From contig RPFO01000079.1 of assembly GCA_009746045.1 (NCBI GenBank), positions 6,404,784 to 6,468,783 of the forward strand: a stretch of DNA of 64,000 nt, written 5' to 3'. Positions 1-11,161 of this stretch are shown here, piece by piece; position 1 is the stretch's first letter, and each line of letters opens with the position of its first letter. Origin of the DNA: Mesostigma viride. Lineage: Eukaryota > Streptophyta > Mesostigmatophyceae > Mesostigmatales > Mesostigmataceae. The translations under genes and the position numbers were made by a program. The notes beneath the pieces are model-generated. The model was not told where the DNA came from. It saw only the letters and a list, made by a program, of their open reading frames with translations, and made no database searches.

Positions 1-139
1 GTGCCGGCGTTCTGTTGTTGGTACAGTGCCGGCGTTCTATTGTTGGTACAGTGCCAGCGTTCCACTGTTGGTACAGTGCTGGTGTTCTATATTTGACACA
101 GTGCCGGCGTTGTTGGTACAGTGCTCTATTGTGGTGACA
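1..139. repeat. 25-bp minisatellite, runs off the left edge
   Basis: About six units of roughly 25 bp, each beginning GTGCYGGCGTTC and ending TTGGTACA, are seen. The first three are nearly identical, and later ones carry substitutions and deletions. The array begins at base 1, so its full length is unknown. Confidence 0.85.
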
Positions 140-344
140 GTAAGCTGCTCTTCCCCCCCTGCATAACGTACCATTTGCAACCCCGCGTAAGGTACCGTTT
201 TTCTCTCCCTAAGCCTCCGCATATGTATCAATTGCCAATTGAAGGAAAGTGGCCGAGCACGCGCTGTTGCAAGAAACAGTTTTGAGCTCGGTTCAACCCA
301 GCATTCCCCTTTCACTCCCTGCGCCCATAAGTTTTGAGAAATGA

Positions 345-731
345 TCCCCAACCCGTCAGGGTCCACCCTTGCCAAGCATTGCATCTCTACAATCCACACA
401 TATTTTGGGAGTTCCGCCTCCTGATGCCTATCTCTGGTCATTTCGTGGCCCCTCGGGCACCGTCTTTATGTGGGCGCCTGCACCCCCTAGGATGCACGTC
501 GGCTCGCTCAGCAGTGGGCTTACTATCCCCAAGCACATCATCTACCAGGAACCCCCTGAGGACTTGGGCCCTGGGTGCCATAATGAGGTGCCCGACTGCG
601 GCTGGTGGGCAAAGTCCGGCGAGTGCAAGGCCAACCCAGGCTTCATGATCGGCACACCGACCTTCCCGGGCAAGTGCCGGCCTGCATGCAATGCATGCCC
701 GGCGGAAGAGCCAGCGATCACCCTTCGCTGA
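345..731 (+). CDS. 3' exon of a ShKT-domain protein (partial)
   Basis: The frame is open from just after a stop at 342-344 to a TGA at 729-731 and has no early ATG, so it looks like a terminal exon whose acceptor lies near 345-400. The C-terminal 45 residues carry six cysteines in the ShKT pattern: GPGCHN, then DCGWWAKSGEC, then KC, then ACNAC. WA..GEC followed by NP..M is the family's signature core. The upstream 75 residues (containing FMWAPAPPR and IIYQEPPEDLGPGC) match nothing I recognise. ShKT domains occur at the C-terminus of many plant and algal prolyl 4-hydroxylases and secreted proteins as well as in animal channel blockers. Nothing here indicates a toxin. Upstream exons are not identified and may lie outside the window. 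Confidence 0.55.
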   Translation, partial: SPTRQGPPLPSIASLQSTHILGVPPPDAYLWSFRGPSGTVFMWAPAPPRMHVGSLSSGLTIPKHIIYQEPPEDLGPGCHNEVPDCGWWAKSGECKANPGFMIGTPTFPGKCRPACNACPAEEPAITLR

Positions 732-1744
732 TGTTGTGGCCTTCCTTGTTTACTCTTTGTACGGCCGAGGGGGTCGAATATATCACAATTGTTGTTGTTG
801 TTAAATTAACCCGTGTTTTTTTACAACGCGATGTATCGCGTTGTAGGGTTAGAACGCGATGTATCGCGTTGTAATCTGACACGTGGCAGGCACAGTAGAT
901 ACGAGATTTTCGGTCTGAAACTCGGTGGACGGCCTCCTTACATCCCGTAGAACTCAAGAAAAAATCCTGGTATTTTTCGGATTTTTTTTGTGACAGCTGC
1001 AAACAAATATGTACCACTGAAATCAGGCATTTTCGCGGGACGAAGGTGAAGACGACGGCGATGGCGGCAGGTAGATCTCGCCAGTTTTCGCGCGAATTTC
1101 AGTGGCTGTTGGGTGGCACGACCATGATGATGCGTTCAAAGGTTGATAATTAGGTTTCTACGAGTTTGTTGAGGTACTGGGGCAAAGGAAACGTAGATTT
1201 TTCCAGTTTCTCACCCAACTTTCATGCGGAAACCCTGGAAACCGGCATACATATTATTACGTCAAGACTCGGGTCTGCTGCGGCACCATGCTTGGTATTT
1301 CCATGGTGTTTCGACTTCTTAACACATGTTTATTCATTCCGAACGCCCGGACTCTCGGCTAAACCGAGATTTGTGCAGACTTTTATTGGGTAGCTCCGGG
1401 CATGATGGTGCCTGCAAATAGCGTAAGGCGTGACCGTGGCTATTGCTACGGTATGGTGTATTTTCCTGGAAATGGCCTCTGCCACCGGCTCAATAGTGCT
1501 TGCAGGCGTAAGTATATCGTGTTTCTACCTAGTTTCTGCCAGTTTTCCACTTATTTCTACCGACCTCTGCCCAGCCTCTCTAAGACCGCCATCCTACTCG
1601 ACGTTGCTTGCATGTCAGCCATAGCAGGTTGCAGTTGTGCAGTATTTAGGTGCTGTATACGTCGTCAAGCCGTGAATATATCGTGAGGATTGGATATTGA
1701 TGGTTTATACTGCGTTGATTGTGCAAGAAGATCAGCTAGGTGCC
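732..1744. other. Gene-free stretch with palindromic repeat
   Basis: No supported gene. Two copies of a near-perfect palindrome, CAACGCGATGTATCGCGTTG, lie at about 827-872, next to TTAACCCGTGTTTTTTT. A related inverted sequence occurs at 6575-6633. The remaining short frames have no recognisable domain. Confidence 0.6.
806..872 (+). repeat. Left arm of a 5.8-kb-spaced inverted repeat
   Basis: Reads TTAACCCGTGTTTTTTTA followed by CAACGCGATGTATCGCG. The reverse complement of 6575-6633 reads TTAACCCGTG, a T run, then AACGCGATATACTGCGTTGTA. The two could be the ends of one old DNA element interrupted by the family A retroelements, or two independent copies of a short repeat. Confidence 0.55.
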
Positions 1745-2050
1745 CATAATTAATTAATTAATTAATTAGGAACATAACTCCGTTGGGAGTAATATATGTA
1801 GCACATAGCCCTGAGAAGGGGCATATGAGCCTATAATACATTCTAAGCTACTTCCTGCAAGGGTGGGAATGTAAACAACACTTGCTCTAGGTGCACCAGG
1901 GCACCCGCACCCTCATGGTCTATCACGCTATGCCCGGGTAAGGGGGGAGCATGCCTGTGAGGGGGAAGATCATCATGGCTATACAAGAGCTATGGCATGG
2001 CTTCTCAGCAGGGAGTGACTCCCTGCATGGGCACAACATTACTAAATAAG
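1745..2050 (-). mobile_element. Family A retroelement 3' UTR, inverted
   Basis: Read on the minus strand this matches the 3' UTR of the full family A copy at 3598-3990, including the conserved stretch ending CTCCCAACGGAGTTATGTT and an AATT-type tandem tail at about 1748-1770. It directly abuts the plus-strand 5' UTR of the next copy, at about 2055-2085. The same inverted 3'-to-5' junction recurs at 22.95 kb and 53.56 kb. Confidence 0.8.
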
Positions 2051-2054
2051 GCTC

Positions 2055-3996
2055 GGCACAGCCACGAGCCACGAGGTAGCCATGGCTGACGGCGGAGCTC
2101 ATAACTTTCACGTTTGAGCCCCAAATTCAGCTGTGAATATCACTATCGCTTCGTCTCTCTAAGACGCACATGCTGATATAATTTTCCGAATCTAACACGC
2201 AATATATGACGAGCAAACGTCCTTTGACGCAACGCAGTTTGGCGGATGCGCTCGCCCATGAAAATGCGGCAGCTGCGGCTGCAGCTTCGCCATCAGGTCC
2301 GGTAGACAGCGGTGACACTAGTCGTGCACTGGTGGCCACCCAGCAACCTCCCGGGCTTAATGCCTCGCCATCGGCATCGCCTGACCCGAAACGCACCCGC
2401 CCAGCCGACAAAACAGGATGGTCCCGCCCCTCGGAACCGCGCTTTCGGCCCCACCCTTTCAAGGTCGATGATCACGACTGGAACAACCTGTCTCCTTACG
2501 ATGCTATGGACTGCATCTTCTACGGGGACTACGCCTCGCTTTACGACCTGTGCCTCCATCTTTACGACCAAGGTCGCCTCATCGGCAGCAACGGCTGCCG
2601 CTGGCAAACCCACGGCGCCCTGCTTGGCTGCCCCCGCCCCCAGCTCCAGCACACCATCCTCAACTCCCTTCTCGAGCGCTCTGACGACGAGATCTGGGCT
2701 CCATCCATCTCCGCCCCCACCCTCCGTTCCATCCTCACGGAAGCCTTTCAGCAGCACGTGACCCCCCTTGCTGCTGACGTCGCAGCAATGGGTGGCACGC
2801 TGGCTGCTGAACTTCCTCACATTTCCGCCGCTGCCGCCTCCACCTCCACTGCCATTTCCGCCTCCACTGCCGACATCAAAGCCCAGCTCCTCGACCTCGA
2901 CCAACGCCTTCAAGCCACCGCCAACGCCCTTGAGAGCTTGCATGACACCGCCGGCCTCACCGCCCAGGCGGTGAAGGACATCGCCGCCCAGCCGGCGTCT
3001 GCTGGCCCGGCCGGCGATGCTCCCTCCACCTGGGCGGACTTGCTTAAGCAGCACACCACCTCCACCACCTCCACCATCTCGGCACAACTCAAGCAACAAG
3101 CCCTCGACCTTCGCGAGGAAACCGACATCGCCCGGCGCAGCCACAATGTCATCGTCAAGCACTTCGACCAGCCGGCAGGTGAGACCTCCACGACCCTTCT
3201 TGAGGCATTTAAGCGCGACATTCTTGCCCCCATGCTACTCACTGGTGAGCTGGACATGTCGGCTGTCCGCCTCCCCCGCGCGCGGGGGAAGGCTGGCCCG
3301 GCACCCGTGCTCCTCACCTTTAAGTACATGGCGGACAAGCTGTCGTTCCTTAAATGCCGCAAGAAGCTCTCGAGGACTCGCTTCACGCTGGACGACGACT
3401 TGACCCTGGCCCAGCAACAGCGGCGACGCGAGCTATGGCCGGCCTACCTTCAGCTCCGGCACAGCGCAGGGGGGAAGCCGGTATACTGGAGGGGGGCGGT
3501 CATCCACGTTGACCACAAGCCCTGGCAGCCCCCTCCTGCCACCCCAGACTAGGGAATTCATACCAGTAGTGTAGATTAGTCAGGCTTAGCCTAGCATGTG
3601 GCCCACGCGCATGTGCGCCCATAATGGCCCCCATGGATGTTGTCTACAGGATTTAGCCAAGCCCTGCCTATAACGGGACCCCCATGGATGTTGCATTAAG
3701 AATTTCGCCATTCTATGCCATGCAGAGAGATGCTCTCTGTAGAGAAGCCATGTCCTAGCTCTTGTATAGCCATGATGATCTTCCCCACCTATGACAGGCT
3801 CCCCTTCGCTGGGTGTTGCCTGAAACTCTGGGTGGTGCAGGTGCCCTAGTGCACCTAGAGCAAGTGTTGTTTACATTCCCACCCTTGCAGGAAGTAGCTT
3901 AGAATGTATGATAGGCCATATGCCCCTTCTCTGGGCTATGTGCTACATATACTCCCAACGGAGTTATGTTACAATTCAATTCAATTCAATTCAAGG
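2055..3996 (+). mobile_element. Family A: full-length ORF1-only non-LTR-like element
   Basis: The unit runs from GCCACGAGCCACGAGGTAG (its 5' end, shared by at least four copies in the window) through a 120-bp 5' UTR, one ORF (2206-3552), and a 3' UTR of about 430 bp ending in the hairpin CTCC-CAAC-GGAG, TTATGTTA and an (AATTC)n tail. No endonuclease or reverse transcriptase follows the ORF. It therefore looks like a non-autonomous element that encodes its own ORF1-type RNA-binding protein and borrows RT from another family. It lies tail-to-tail with a diverged copy at 3971-5670. Confidence 0.8.
2206..3552 (+). CDS. L1-ORF1-like protein of family A element (intact)
   Basis: A 448-residue protein. 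The N-terminal 90 residues are rich in Ala, Pro and Ser and begin MTSKRPLTQRSL, a sequence conserved in every family A fragment here. A middle segment of about residues 190-305 (DLDQRLQATANALESL and following) has coiled-coil character. Residues 310-445 resemble the RRM plus C-terminal domain of L1-type ORF1p: NVIVKHF, LPRARGKAGPAPVLLTF, then DDDLTLAQQQRRRELWP, the counterpart of the conserved D-(L/F)-S/T...RR(E/R) block, and finally PVYWRGAVIHV. The expected role is binding element RNA as a trimeric chaperone. The ATG at 2206 is chosen because the same MSKR/TSKR start is conserved in the other copies. The frame is intact, which suggests recent activity. Confidence 0.8.
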   Translation: MTSKRPLTQRSLADALAHENAAAAAAASPSGPVDSGDTSRALVATQQPPGLNASPSASPDPKRTRPADKTGWSRPSEPRFRPHPFKVDDHDWNNLSPYDAMDCIFYGDYASLYDLCLHLYDQGRLIGSNGCRWQTHGALLGCPRPQLQHTILNSLLERSDDEIWAPSISAPTLRSILTEAFQQHVTPLAADVAAMGGTLAAELPHISAAAASTSTAISASTADIKAQLLDLDQRLQATANALESLHDTAGLTAQAVKDIAAQPASAGPAGDAPSTWADLLKQHTTSTTSTISAQLKQQALDLREETDIARRSHNVIVKHFDQPAGETSTTLLEAFKRDILAPMLLTGELDMSAVRLPRARGKAGPAPVLLTFKYMADKLSFLKCRKKLSRTRFTLDDDLTLAQQQRRRELWPAYLQLRHSAGGKPVYWRGAVIHVDHKPWQPPPATPD

Positions 3997-5670
3997 CTAG
4001 GCATCGTCTGGAGTGTGGCTCATCATAGGCACACATGTACAGGATGAAATAAAGCGCGTGGCTTAGCTGGGATAGGGCCTCTAGGAGGCGTACATGTACA
4101 TGGCCACGGTCTATCTATTCTACACTACTACTGCTGTATTCCCCTAAGCTGGGGCGCCTGGAGTCGCTGGGGCCGCGGGGGTCGCCTGCCAGGGCTTGTG
4201 GCCGACGTAGATGGCCGCCCCCTTCCAGTACACCGGCTGCCCCGCCTTGGTCTGCCGGAGCTGGAGGTAGGTCGGCCATAGCTCCCGTCGCCGTTGTTGC
4301 TGCGCCAGGGTCAGGTCGTCATCAAGGGTGAAGAGAGTCTTCTCGAGCCGCTTGCGGCGTCTGAGAAAAGAAATCTTGTCCGCCGGGGTCTTAAAGGTGA
4401 GAAGGAGCGGGGGCGGCCCTGCCTTACCCCGCGCGCGGGGAAGGCGGTGGGCGGCCAGCTCGATCTCACCAGTAAGGCCCATGCGATCAAGGATTTCTCT
4501 CTCAAAAGCACGCTCAAGCTTCTCGGAATTCTCACCTTCCTCCATCTTGAGATTCTTGACAATGACGTTAAGGCTGCGCTTGGCGAGCTCGGCCTCCTCG
4601 CGGAGGTCAAGCGTCTGCCGCTGGAGCTGTGCTGCGACGGCGGAGGTGGTGGAGGTGGTGTGCTGCTTAAGCATGTCCGCCCAGGTCGTGATGGGAGGAG
4701 CATCGCCGGCCAGGCCAGCCGAGGCTGGCTTGGCGGCAATGTCCTTCACTGCCTGGGCGGTGAGGCCTGCTGTGTTCTGCAAGACCTCGATAGCGATTGC
4801 ATTATCCTTGAGGCGCTGGTCGATGTCGCGGAGCTGGGCGGTGATGGAGTCGGAGGAGGGGATGGCGGCGGTGGAGGAGGCGAGGAGGGTGGAGGTGGCG
4901 GTGGAAATGGTGGAGAGGAGGGGTCGAGCTCGGCAGCCAACGTGCTGCCCATGGCCGCCACATCTGCAGCGATGGGGGCCACGTGCTGCTCGAGGGCCTC
5001 CTTGAGGAGTGAGCGGATGGAGGCTTCGGTTAAGGTGGTGGTGAGGGGCTTTGGGGGCCAAAGCTCCTCGATGGAGCGTCCAAGGAGGGAAAAGAGGGCG
5101 AATTGCTGGAGGTGGGGGCGGCGGGCGTTGAGGACGTCCTTGCCGAAATGGCGCCTCTGGAGGAAGGCATTGACAAGGCGACCTTGGTGGGAAAGCTGCT
5201 TGCATAGTTCTATAAGAGAGGCATGCGTCCCGAAAAACACGTAGCCCAGGATGCGATCGGGTGTGAGCTTGTCAAAAAAGCCGGGCTGGCTGGCGTCAAA
5301 GTCGTACTCGTCCAGCAGCCCGTCAGGGCGACTGCGCTTGGGTTCGGGCGACGCTGCTGGCGATGCGGGCTCAGCAGGGGGATGGGCGACCACTAGAGCT
5401 TGGCTAGTGGCGCCGCTGCCTTCTGTCTGGCCGGTTGGCGAAGCTGCAGCCGGGGCTGCAGGCGTATTTTCATTGCTGAGCGCAGCCGCCAGGCTGCGTT
5501 GCGTCGAGAGGCGTTTGCTCATCGTATAGTGCGTTATAGCTTCGGAAAATTATATCAGCATGTGCGTCTAAGAAAGACGAAGCGATTGTGATATTCACAG
5601 CTGAATTCGGTGCTCAAACGTGAAAGTTATGAGCTCCGACAGCCATGGCTACCTCGTGGCTCGTGGCTCG
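3971..5670 (-). mobile_element. Family A: second full-length copy, opposite orientation
   Basis: On the minus strand it starts at the conserved 5' end (about 5670), has the same 5' UTR blocks (CTCATAACTTTCACG; AAGACGCACATGCTGATATA), the ORF1 and a different 3' UTR. It ends in a (TTGAA)n tail that overlaps the (AATTC)n tail of the plus copy. The two copies are convergent and share their tandem tail at 3971-3996. Confidence 0.75.
4144..5522 (-). pseudogene. Family A ORF1, frameshifted
   Basis: The same protein as at 2206-3552 but clearly diverged. The N-terminal part (MSKRLSTQRSLAAAL...) is in one frame from 5522, and the coiled-coil and C-terminal part (DIDQRLKD...LTLAQQQRRRELWP...PVYWKGAAIYV) is in another frame ending at 4144. 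The frames cross near 4915-4925, where an extra base in a CCCC run breaks an otherwise colinear match. The C-terminal half remains well preserved. Confidence 0.8.
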
Positions 5671-7661
5671 TCCGCATTGGACCGATTCAAATGTTGCCAC
5701 ACCATATATTCCCAAATACTAGAGAGGGGGGCACATGCAGCCCCAAAATTTCAGGTCATTCTGACCACCACAGCTCCAGTTATTAACGTTCTTAGGTTGT
5801 CACCAATGTGCCCATAAACATGGTGTATAATCATGTGTTGTTAGCATCTTGCCACCATTTGCTAGCATGCATTCCAGCGTCATCTTTGCCTGCATGTAAG
5901 CTCATGGATCACTCAACCTATCCAAGCCTTGCATTACACATGCCTCTTTCTTTCAGGATTGCACACGTTATGGAATGAAAACCCAGTGCCTCCCTTCCCA
6001 CGAGGCATGTGCTCAACACGTTGTGAGAGTGGATGATGCTTTGGCTATGGCTGCCTGATTCAGTCATATAATGTCATCCAGTCATGATGTTTGATGCATG
6101 TTTGATGCTGTATAACTTATACAACTCCTATTTTCAACGTGTTGACCCTCCTAGCTCATGATATCCCCGTTTATGGGGCTCGTGTCGTTGTGTCCATGTG
6201 TTGTGAAGGGCTCTCATTTTTCCCACTGCGTTGTACTGCGTTGTAATTGTAATGCTAATAAAAAATAGCTCCAGTGGCCCTATGGGCCTGAGTTTTGTTT
6301 CACAGAGCCTGCATATGTTGCCCATAGCTCGTGCAAGAAGCCAGATTTTTTTCATGAACCATTTGCGAATAAGCACATGACTTGTGACCTAGGGTCAACA
6401 AATCGCGGTCATGGTTAGACCCCCCTGTATTCAAACCAGTGTATCTCTCTAATGAATAAGCATTTTGTAGGTCTGAGTAGCTCAAAAAATCCTTTGATTT
6501 ATGGGCTTTCAGGAAAGTATACACATGACTATGAAAAAAAATTTTCCCTAGATGTTATGACGTGTTCTATAAATAGCTTACAACGCAGTATATCGCGTTC
6601 TAAAAAAAAAAACACGGGTTAACCAACAATAAATAAAAACACACATATATATACACATGTACTCTAAACATGGATGGGCAACAGCTCCTTGTTACCCTCC
6701 ATTTCCCTGTAGTCATCTTCTGTCAACCCTCGCATAGGGTAGATACTACTTCCACCGTCACCCTCACAAAGCGTTAACCAGGCGCACGGCTGTGGTTTAA
6801 CGCTTCCCCAAATCCCCAAGTGCTGCCAGCTTCCAGGTGCTCTAAAACGCACCCTGCATGGCAGCAATGTTGCCAACCTGTTCAAAATTGCGTTGGGCAA
6901 GCACCCATACGTGCAGGCACACTGCTTGTGCCCCTGTTTTGCCCGAGCAGGTGCCCCCGCATCATCCTCCCCAAAACCATCTTGATAACACCAGGGAGAG
7001 ACGCCGTCAAAGTTTCGGCGCCAAATGCCCGCGCCCTTTCGATAAAAGGTGAAAACAGCGTGGCAACCTAGGCCTACACACGCTCCTATACTAGTCCAGG
7101 ACTTCTCTTTTTGCCAGGGGACCGTAACTTCACAGACCCCGCCAGCATAACTTCCACAGGACAGTCTCCCAAAACACCTCCCCCCCCTCCCCCACTCGCA
7201 CATACAAAACCATATTACAGCCTCTGTTTAGCCCCCTCACGTTTCCCAGGCACAAGTGACACACCCCGTGCTCGCATGCTGTGGGACGTAACCGTTCCCA
7301 GTACAAGGCCCCTCCCACCGTGCGCAGGAAAAATCATCACGCCAAACCACCCCACCACCCACCACCACCACCACCACGCATCACGCTCGTTTTTATTCGT
7401 AAGACAGGACGAATCGGCCATGTGGCCGAACGGGCCCACACATGGGCGCACCCTCGCTCCACGACAACCACCCAGCGTCACCCCACAGAGCCAAAGCTGG
7501 GCAGCAGGGACACCTCAAGCCACGCCGAAAATACTCGCCGCATATAACCAAGGCAGCCATTCGGCACCGTTGGCCAAGGGTCGCCGTTGCGTGCGTAGGG
7601 TCTACCACCCCACGCTCCCTAGTTGCACACCTCCCTGAGCTGGAACCTCGCCAGAGACGAC
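5671..7661. other. No supported gene; right arm of inverted repeat at 6575-6633
   Basis: Low-complexity and AT-rich DNA to about 6660, then a stretch with long but unrecognisable minus-strand frames (for example 6664-7203) and a (CAC)n run near 7360-7380. I see no domain or splice pattern that supports a gene. Confidence 0.5.
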
Positions 7662-10600
7662 CTATCGATACCCCTCCCGGAGTTGTACTGCACAGACCCC
7701 GCCCCCCTGGGCCCCTGGCTGGCCGCTAGGACACGACCCCCCGGACTTTGCGTCCCTTGCCCAGCCCTGCCAGCTGTCCGGCCCCTCCATGCGTGGGCGC
7801 TTATGCTGCCGCCTAACACCCTCCTCCTCCTGCCATTTTTCCTCCTCACCCTCGTCGCCCTTCTCCCCGGAGCCCTCACTGGGAACATCCAGCGCGCAGC
7901 ACCGTTTTCCGCCCTTGATGGAGCACGAGTGGGGCCAGTTGCAGAGCAGGTGGCTCTCGTTGCTGCCACATTCGGAGCCTACGGGGGACGGGGCGGCAAA
8001 GCTCTCAGGGAACGCGACCTCGGCGGCGACGGGCGAGGCTTCCTTGCAGAATTGTTGTGACGGGCGCTGGCACTTGATGCGCATCATGCGCTGGCACTCG
8101 CGAACCGAGGCCTGCGGGGGGAAAGGTTCATGCCCAAATGCGCCACATGGCATTAGATTGGGACGTTCTTAGGGGGTAGATTGGCCTAGGACGGTCATCC
8201 GGGGGTTGATTGGTCAAGGATGATTGTTAGGATTTTGATGTGTATGACTTGCTGACGATGAAATCATGGTCTCAAAAACGACCTCACTGCAAGCGCTTAA
8301 CGTGATGTTGAAGAAAGATGACACATGGTGGTGTTTGTTACAGTTCAACGATGCCCAGACGAGGGTGCCTGATGCCCGTTCCCACTTGCTACAGATACCG
8401 CGGATTACAGTCTTTTCCACAAGCTACATAACATAGGCGATGTCTGTTACAGCTTGAAACTCAAGGATGCTCACCTGTTAGTAGGAATGTGTTCAATTCT
8501 TCAAAAAAGATTTATCTGGCTGTTTGCGACAAACCCGGAGCCAGTGTGCAGGGGGGGGGGGGGGGGGTAGTGCACACTCGCTCTGGGATTGTCGCAAACA
8601 GCCAGTTATTTCCTTGCATACATGGTCCCTCCATGTGTCGACAGGGTACTACTACCACACTGTGACTACCACTACAGTAGTGTGAACACTAGTCCAGTGT
8701 GACAACCTACCTTCACCAGCTTGCAAACCCACGCCGGGCTCACCTTGTCGTGGCTCTGCACGCTCTCCAACATGCGCGACTCTACTTCCAGCAACTGCCC
8801 CCGGTTGTAACCAGCCGCCTCGCACGCCAGCATGATGGCAGCCGCAGCCACCTCTGAGGGGGTGCTGCGAAGAAACTCGACGCCTGCAGGGGGGAAATGG
8901 TGGTGGCATACACATTCTCATGTTACGATACGAACACTTAGCCCTTAGGGTAAACCATGTTAGGGGGGTATGGTGGTGGCATATACCAGTAGACTCAAAA
9001 TCCACTAGTATGCCGTAGAATAAATTTGTAGAACGCGACACCACAGAAGACTTCCATTCACAGCTTACAGCCGTCATTTAAAAACATGTATGGGTACGGA
9101 ATTAGTATTGGAAGCGGGCGCAGGCACGCCACAAAGACCGCAGCGCAAACCTAATTATAGGGCACAAGATACCGGAAAATATGTGAAAGAATGGGAACGT
9201 GAACGACATCCAAGAAAGCTGCGGGGGCCATGCCATGGGGCATGCAGCGCGGCGTGCCACGTCTTTTTGAAATACAATGATCCACCTGGCCTCGGCGCCG
9301 TTTGGAAACATCTCAAGGCCAGGCCAGGTACCAACCAGTGCGGCGAGTGACCCTGTTTCCGACATTTACATCTGCAAATTCTAACAGAATACCCAACCCA
9401 ATCAGAAAAGAGTGCGGGGTCATGCTCCTACCAAACAGCTAGCCAGGCGAGGGTACGAACCAAAGAGCGCCGCGTGCAGGAGGGATGCGGCAGACTCCCG
9501 GATCGACTCGTCGCTCACGCCCCCCATGATCAGCAGGGGCTCCAGAAAGTCATACCCTGTGTTGTGCCGCAGGTTCCAGTCCAGCTGGACCACCAGCACT
9601 TTCTCCATTCTTTGCAGCGTGGCGCCGTCAAACACGTTATCGCCGCTGTCATCCCCGCCCTCTGAGTCGCCACCGCCGCCACTGGCAAACACGCCGTTCC
9701 TGGCCGCCGCCGCAGCGGCGCTGGCCCACCGCTGCATGGACATCTGACAGCTGTCGGTCTCCACCGCCTTGGTGGCCAGGATGAGGCAGCACGCGGACGC
9801 CACACACAGCACGTCGCCCTGGGGTGTGGGCATGATCTGCAAGGCGAGGAATGCCAAGCCACCCATGCAAGGATGGCGGAGACAGAAGAAAGCGGGATGA
9901 GGAAGGGTGCGAACGAGGGGAGATATCGCTCGTATGTGTTGTTGATGCAGCCCACACACAAACTGCATTCGCAATCTGCATGCACAGGTAGCCCCCCCTG
10001 CAGGTGCCTGCAATCCTTCCCTGCAGCCAAACGATATTGCTCTAGTCTGCAGCCACCGCAGTTTCCTTCTTTCCAAGGCAAGCACTTATGTGACTGTGTG
10101 TGCCGTGACGACGTACTCAAGCCCACGTGATGCCAATCCACATAGGTATGCCCGCCAAATGCCAGGGAAAAGCTGTAATCATGTGCAGAAGGCAGAGGCG
10201 AGAGGCACTCGTGCGGCGTACCTCAGGGTCACCCAGGGAGATAAAAAATTCACGGAGAAGGGCGGCGCCAAGCGCCATGGTCGCCACATTCAGGCCGAGC
10301 CGTTTGCGTATCTGCGCAGCCAGCCGCCGGCAGCCGACATAGCCACGGCGAGGTCAGCATGGGTGGCGGCGCGGGGGCTAGTCGTGACGGGGAAGCGAAT
10401 ATCATGGACAACTTGCATGAAAATCACCGGCGATGCGCAATACACATCGGCAATGCAAGCTGATTAGATGCAGGCAAGAGAGCAGCGGCGTACCTCATCC
10501 ATGTTGGCGACGGCATGGCTCCACAATGACTGGTCTGTGAGAGCCCCGGAGAGGCTGCTAGGACGTTTTCGTTCCCTGTGCGCTCCTTGGGACGGTCTTC

Positions 10601-10829
10601 TGTCCAATTCTTTCTCAATCATTGATTGAAGGTGTTCGCGAATCTGGTCTTGTTCGTAGCCGGGTGCCATGCCATATGGAGGCAGCAGCGAGGTCGATGA
10701 TGCGATTTGCGGCGCCTGCTCTAACGTCCGTGCGGCGCTGGAACAAGGATTGCAGTAAAAATTACTAGGCGAGTCACCCAGCAGCTCACAGCAGTGAAGC
10801 AAGCTGGTGTCATCGCCTAGCAGCGCCAT
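7662..10829 (-). CDS. D-type-like cyclin, five exons
   Basis: Proposed exons, in transcript order: 10829-10494, 10311-10222, 9836-9461, 8883-8744, 8111-7662. All junctions are GT-AG and the phases agree, giving about 463 residues. A cyclin activates a cyclin-dependent kinase in cell-cycle control. Exon 1 has an N-terminal LHCCELLGDSPS stretch recalling the LxCxE region of D cyclins (no exact LxCxE is seen), then MIEKELDRRPS and WSHAVANMDE leading into the cyclin box (IRKRLGLNVATMALGAALL; DVLCVASACCLILATKAVET). Exon 3 holds the RMEKVLVVQLDWNLRHNTGYDFLEPLL helix typical of the D-cyclin core, interrupted by an Ala/Gly/Asp-rich insert. Exon 4 (FLRSTPSEVAAAAIMLACE) is the second cyclin fold. Exon 5 ends in an acidic Glu/Lys-rich tail. 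An in-frame alternative donor at 8711 would add 11 residues. The exact subtype is inferred. Confidence 0.82.
8517..8604. repeat. Hairpin with poly-G loop in cyclin intron 4
   Basis: Two 34-base arms (8517-8550 and 8571-8604) are inverted copies with 31 of 34 matches. They enclose G17 followed by TAG. The structure resembles a tiny fold-back element and would form a strong hairpin in DNA or pre-mRNA. Confidence 0.85.
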
Positions 10830-11161
10830 GGACGGGACACAGCGATTTGAAGTGCGGCGCTATAGTGCGCCAGATGGCGCGATTTTCCGGGTGCCGTTCG
10901 TCTTAGATTGATGAGAGGATTCAAAATGTGTGTTTACAATGGCCGGCGGCTGCGTGTAAGAGCGAGGGAAAGGTGGGTAAATGTCGGGGTCAGCAGCGTG
11001 GGGACGTCTGCGTGTGCTCTTGCAGCCTTGACTTTGGTCATGCCCGACATGGGACAACAGCGTCGGACGTACTTGTTACGACAACGCGTCGATCCTCGGG
11101 ACTGGACCATGCTTCGGAGGGAAGTTCACCTGGCGAGATTACGAGCTTGCCGGGGCCCTTC

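Noticed and set aside
6664-7203. 179-residue minus-strand frame
   Set aside because: No recognisable domain, no splice partners, and unsupported composition. It could be a 3' exon but I cannot show it.
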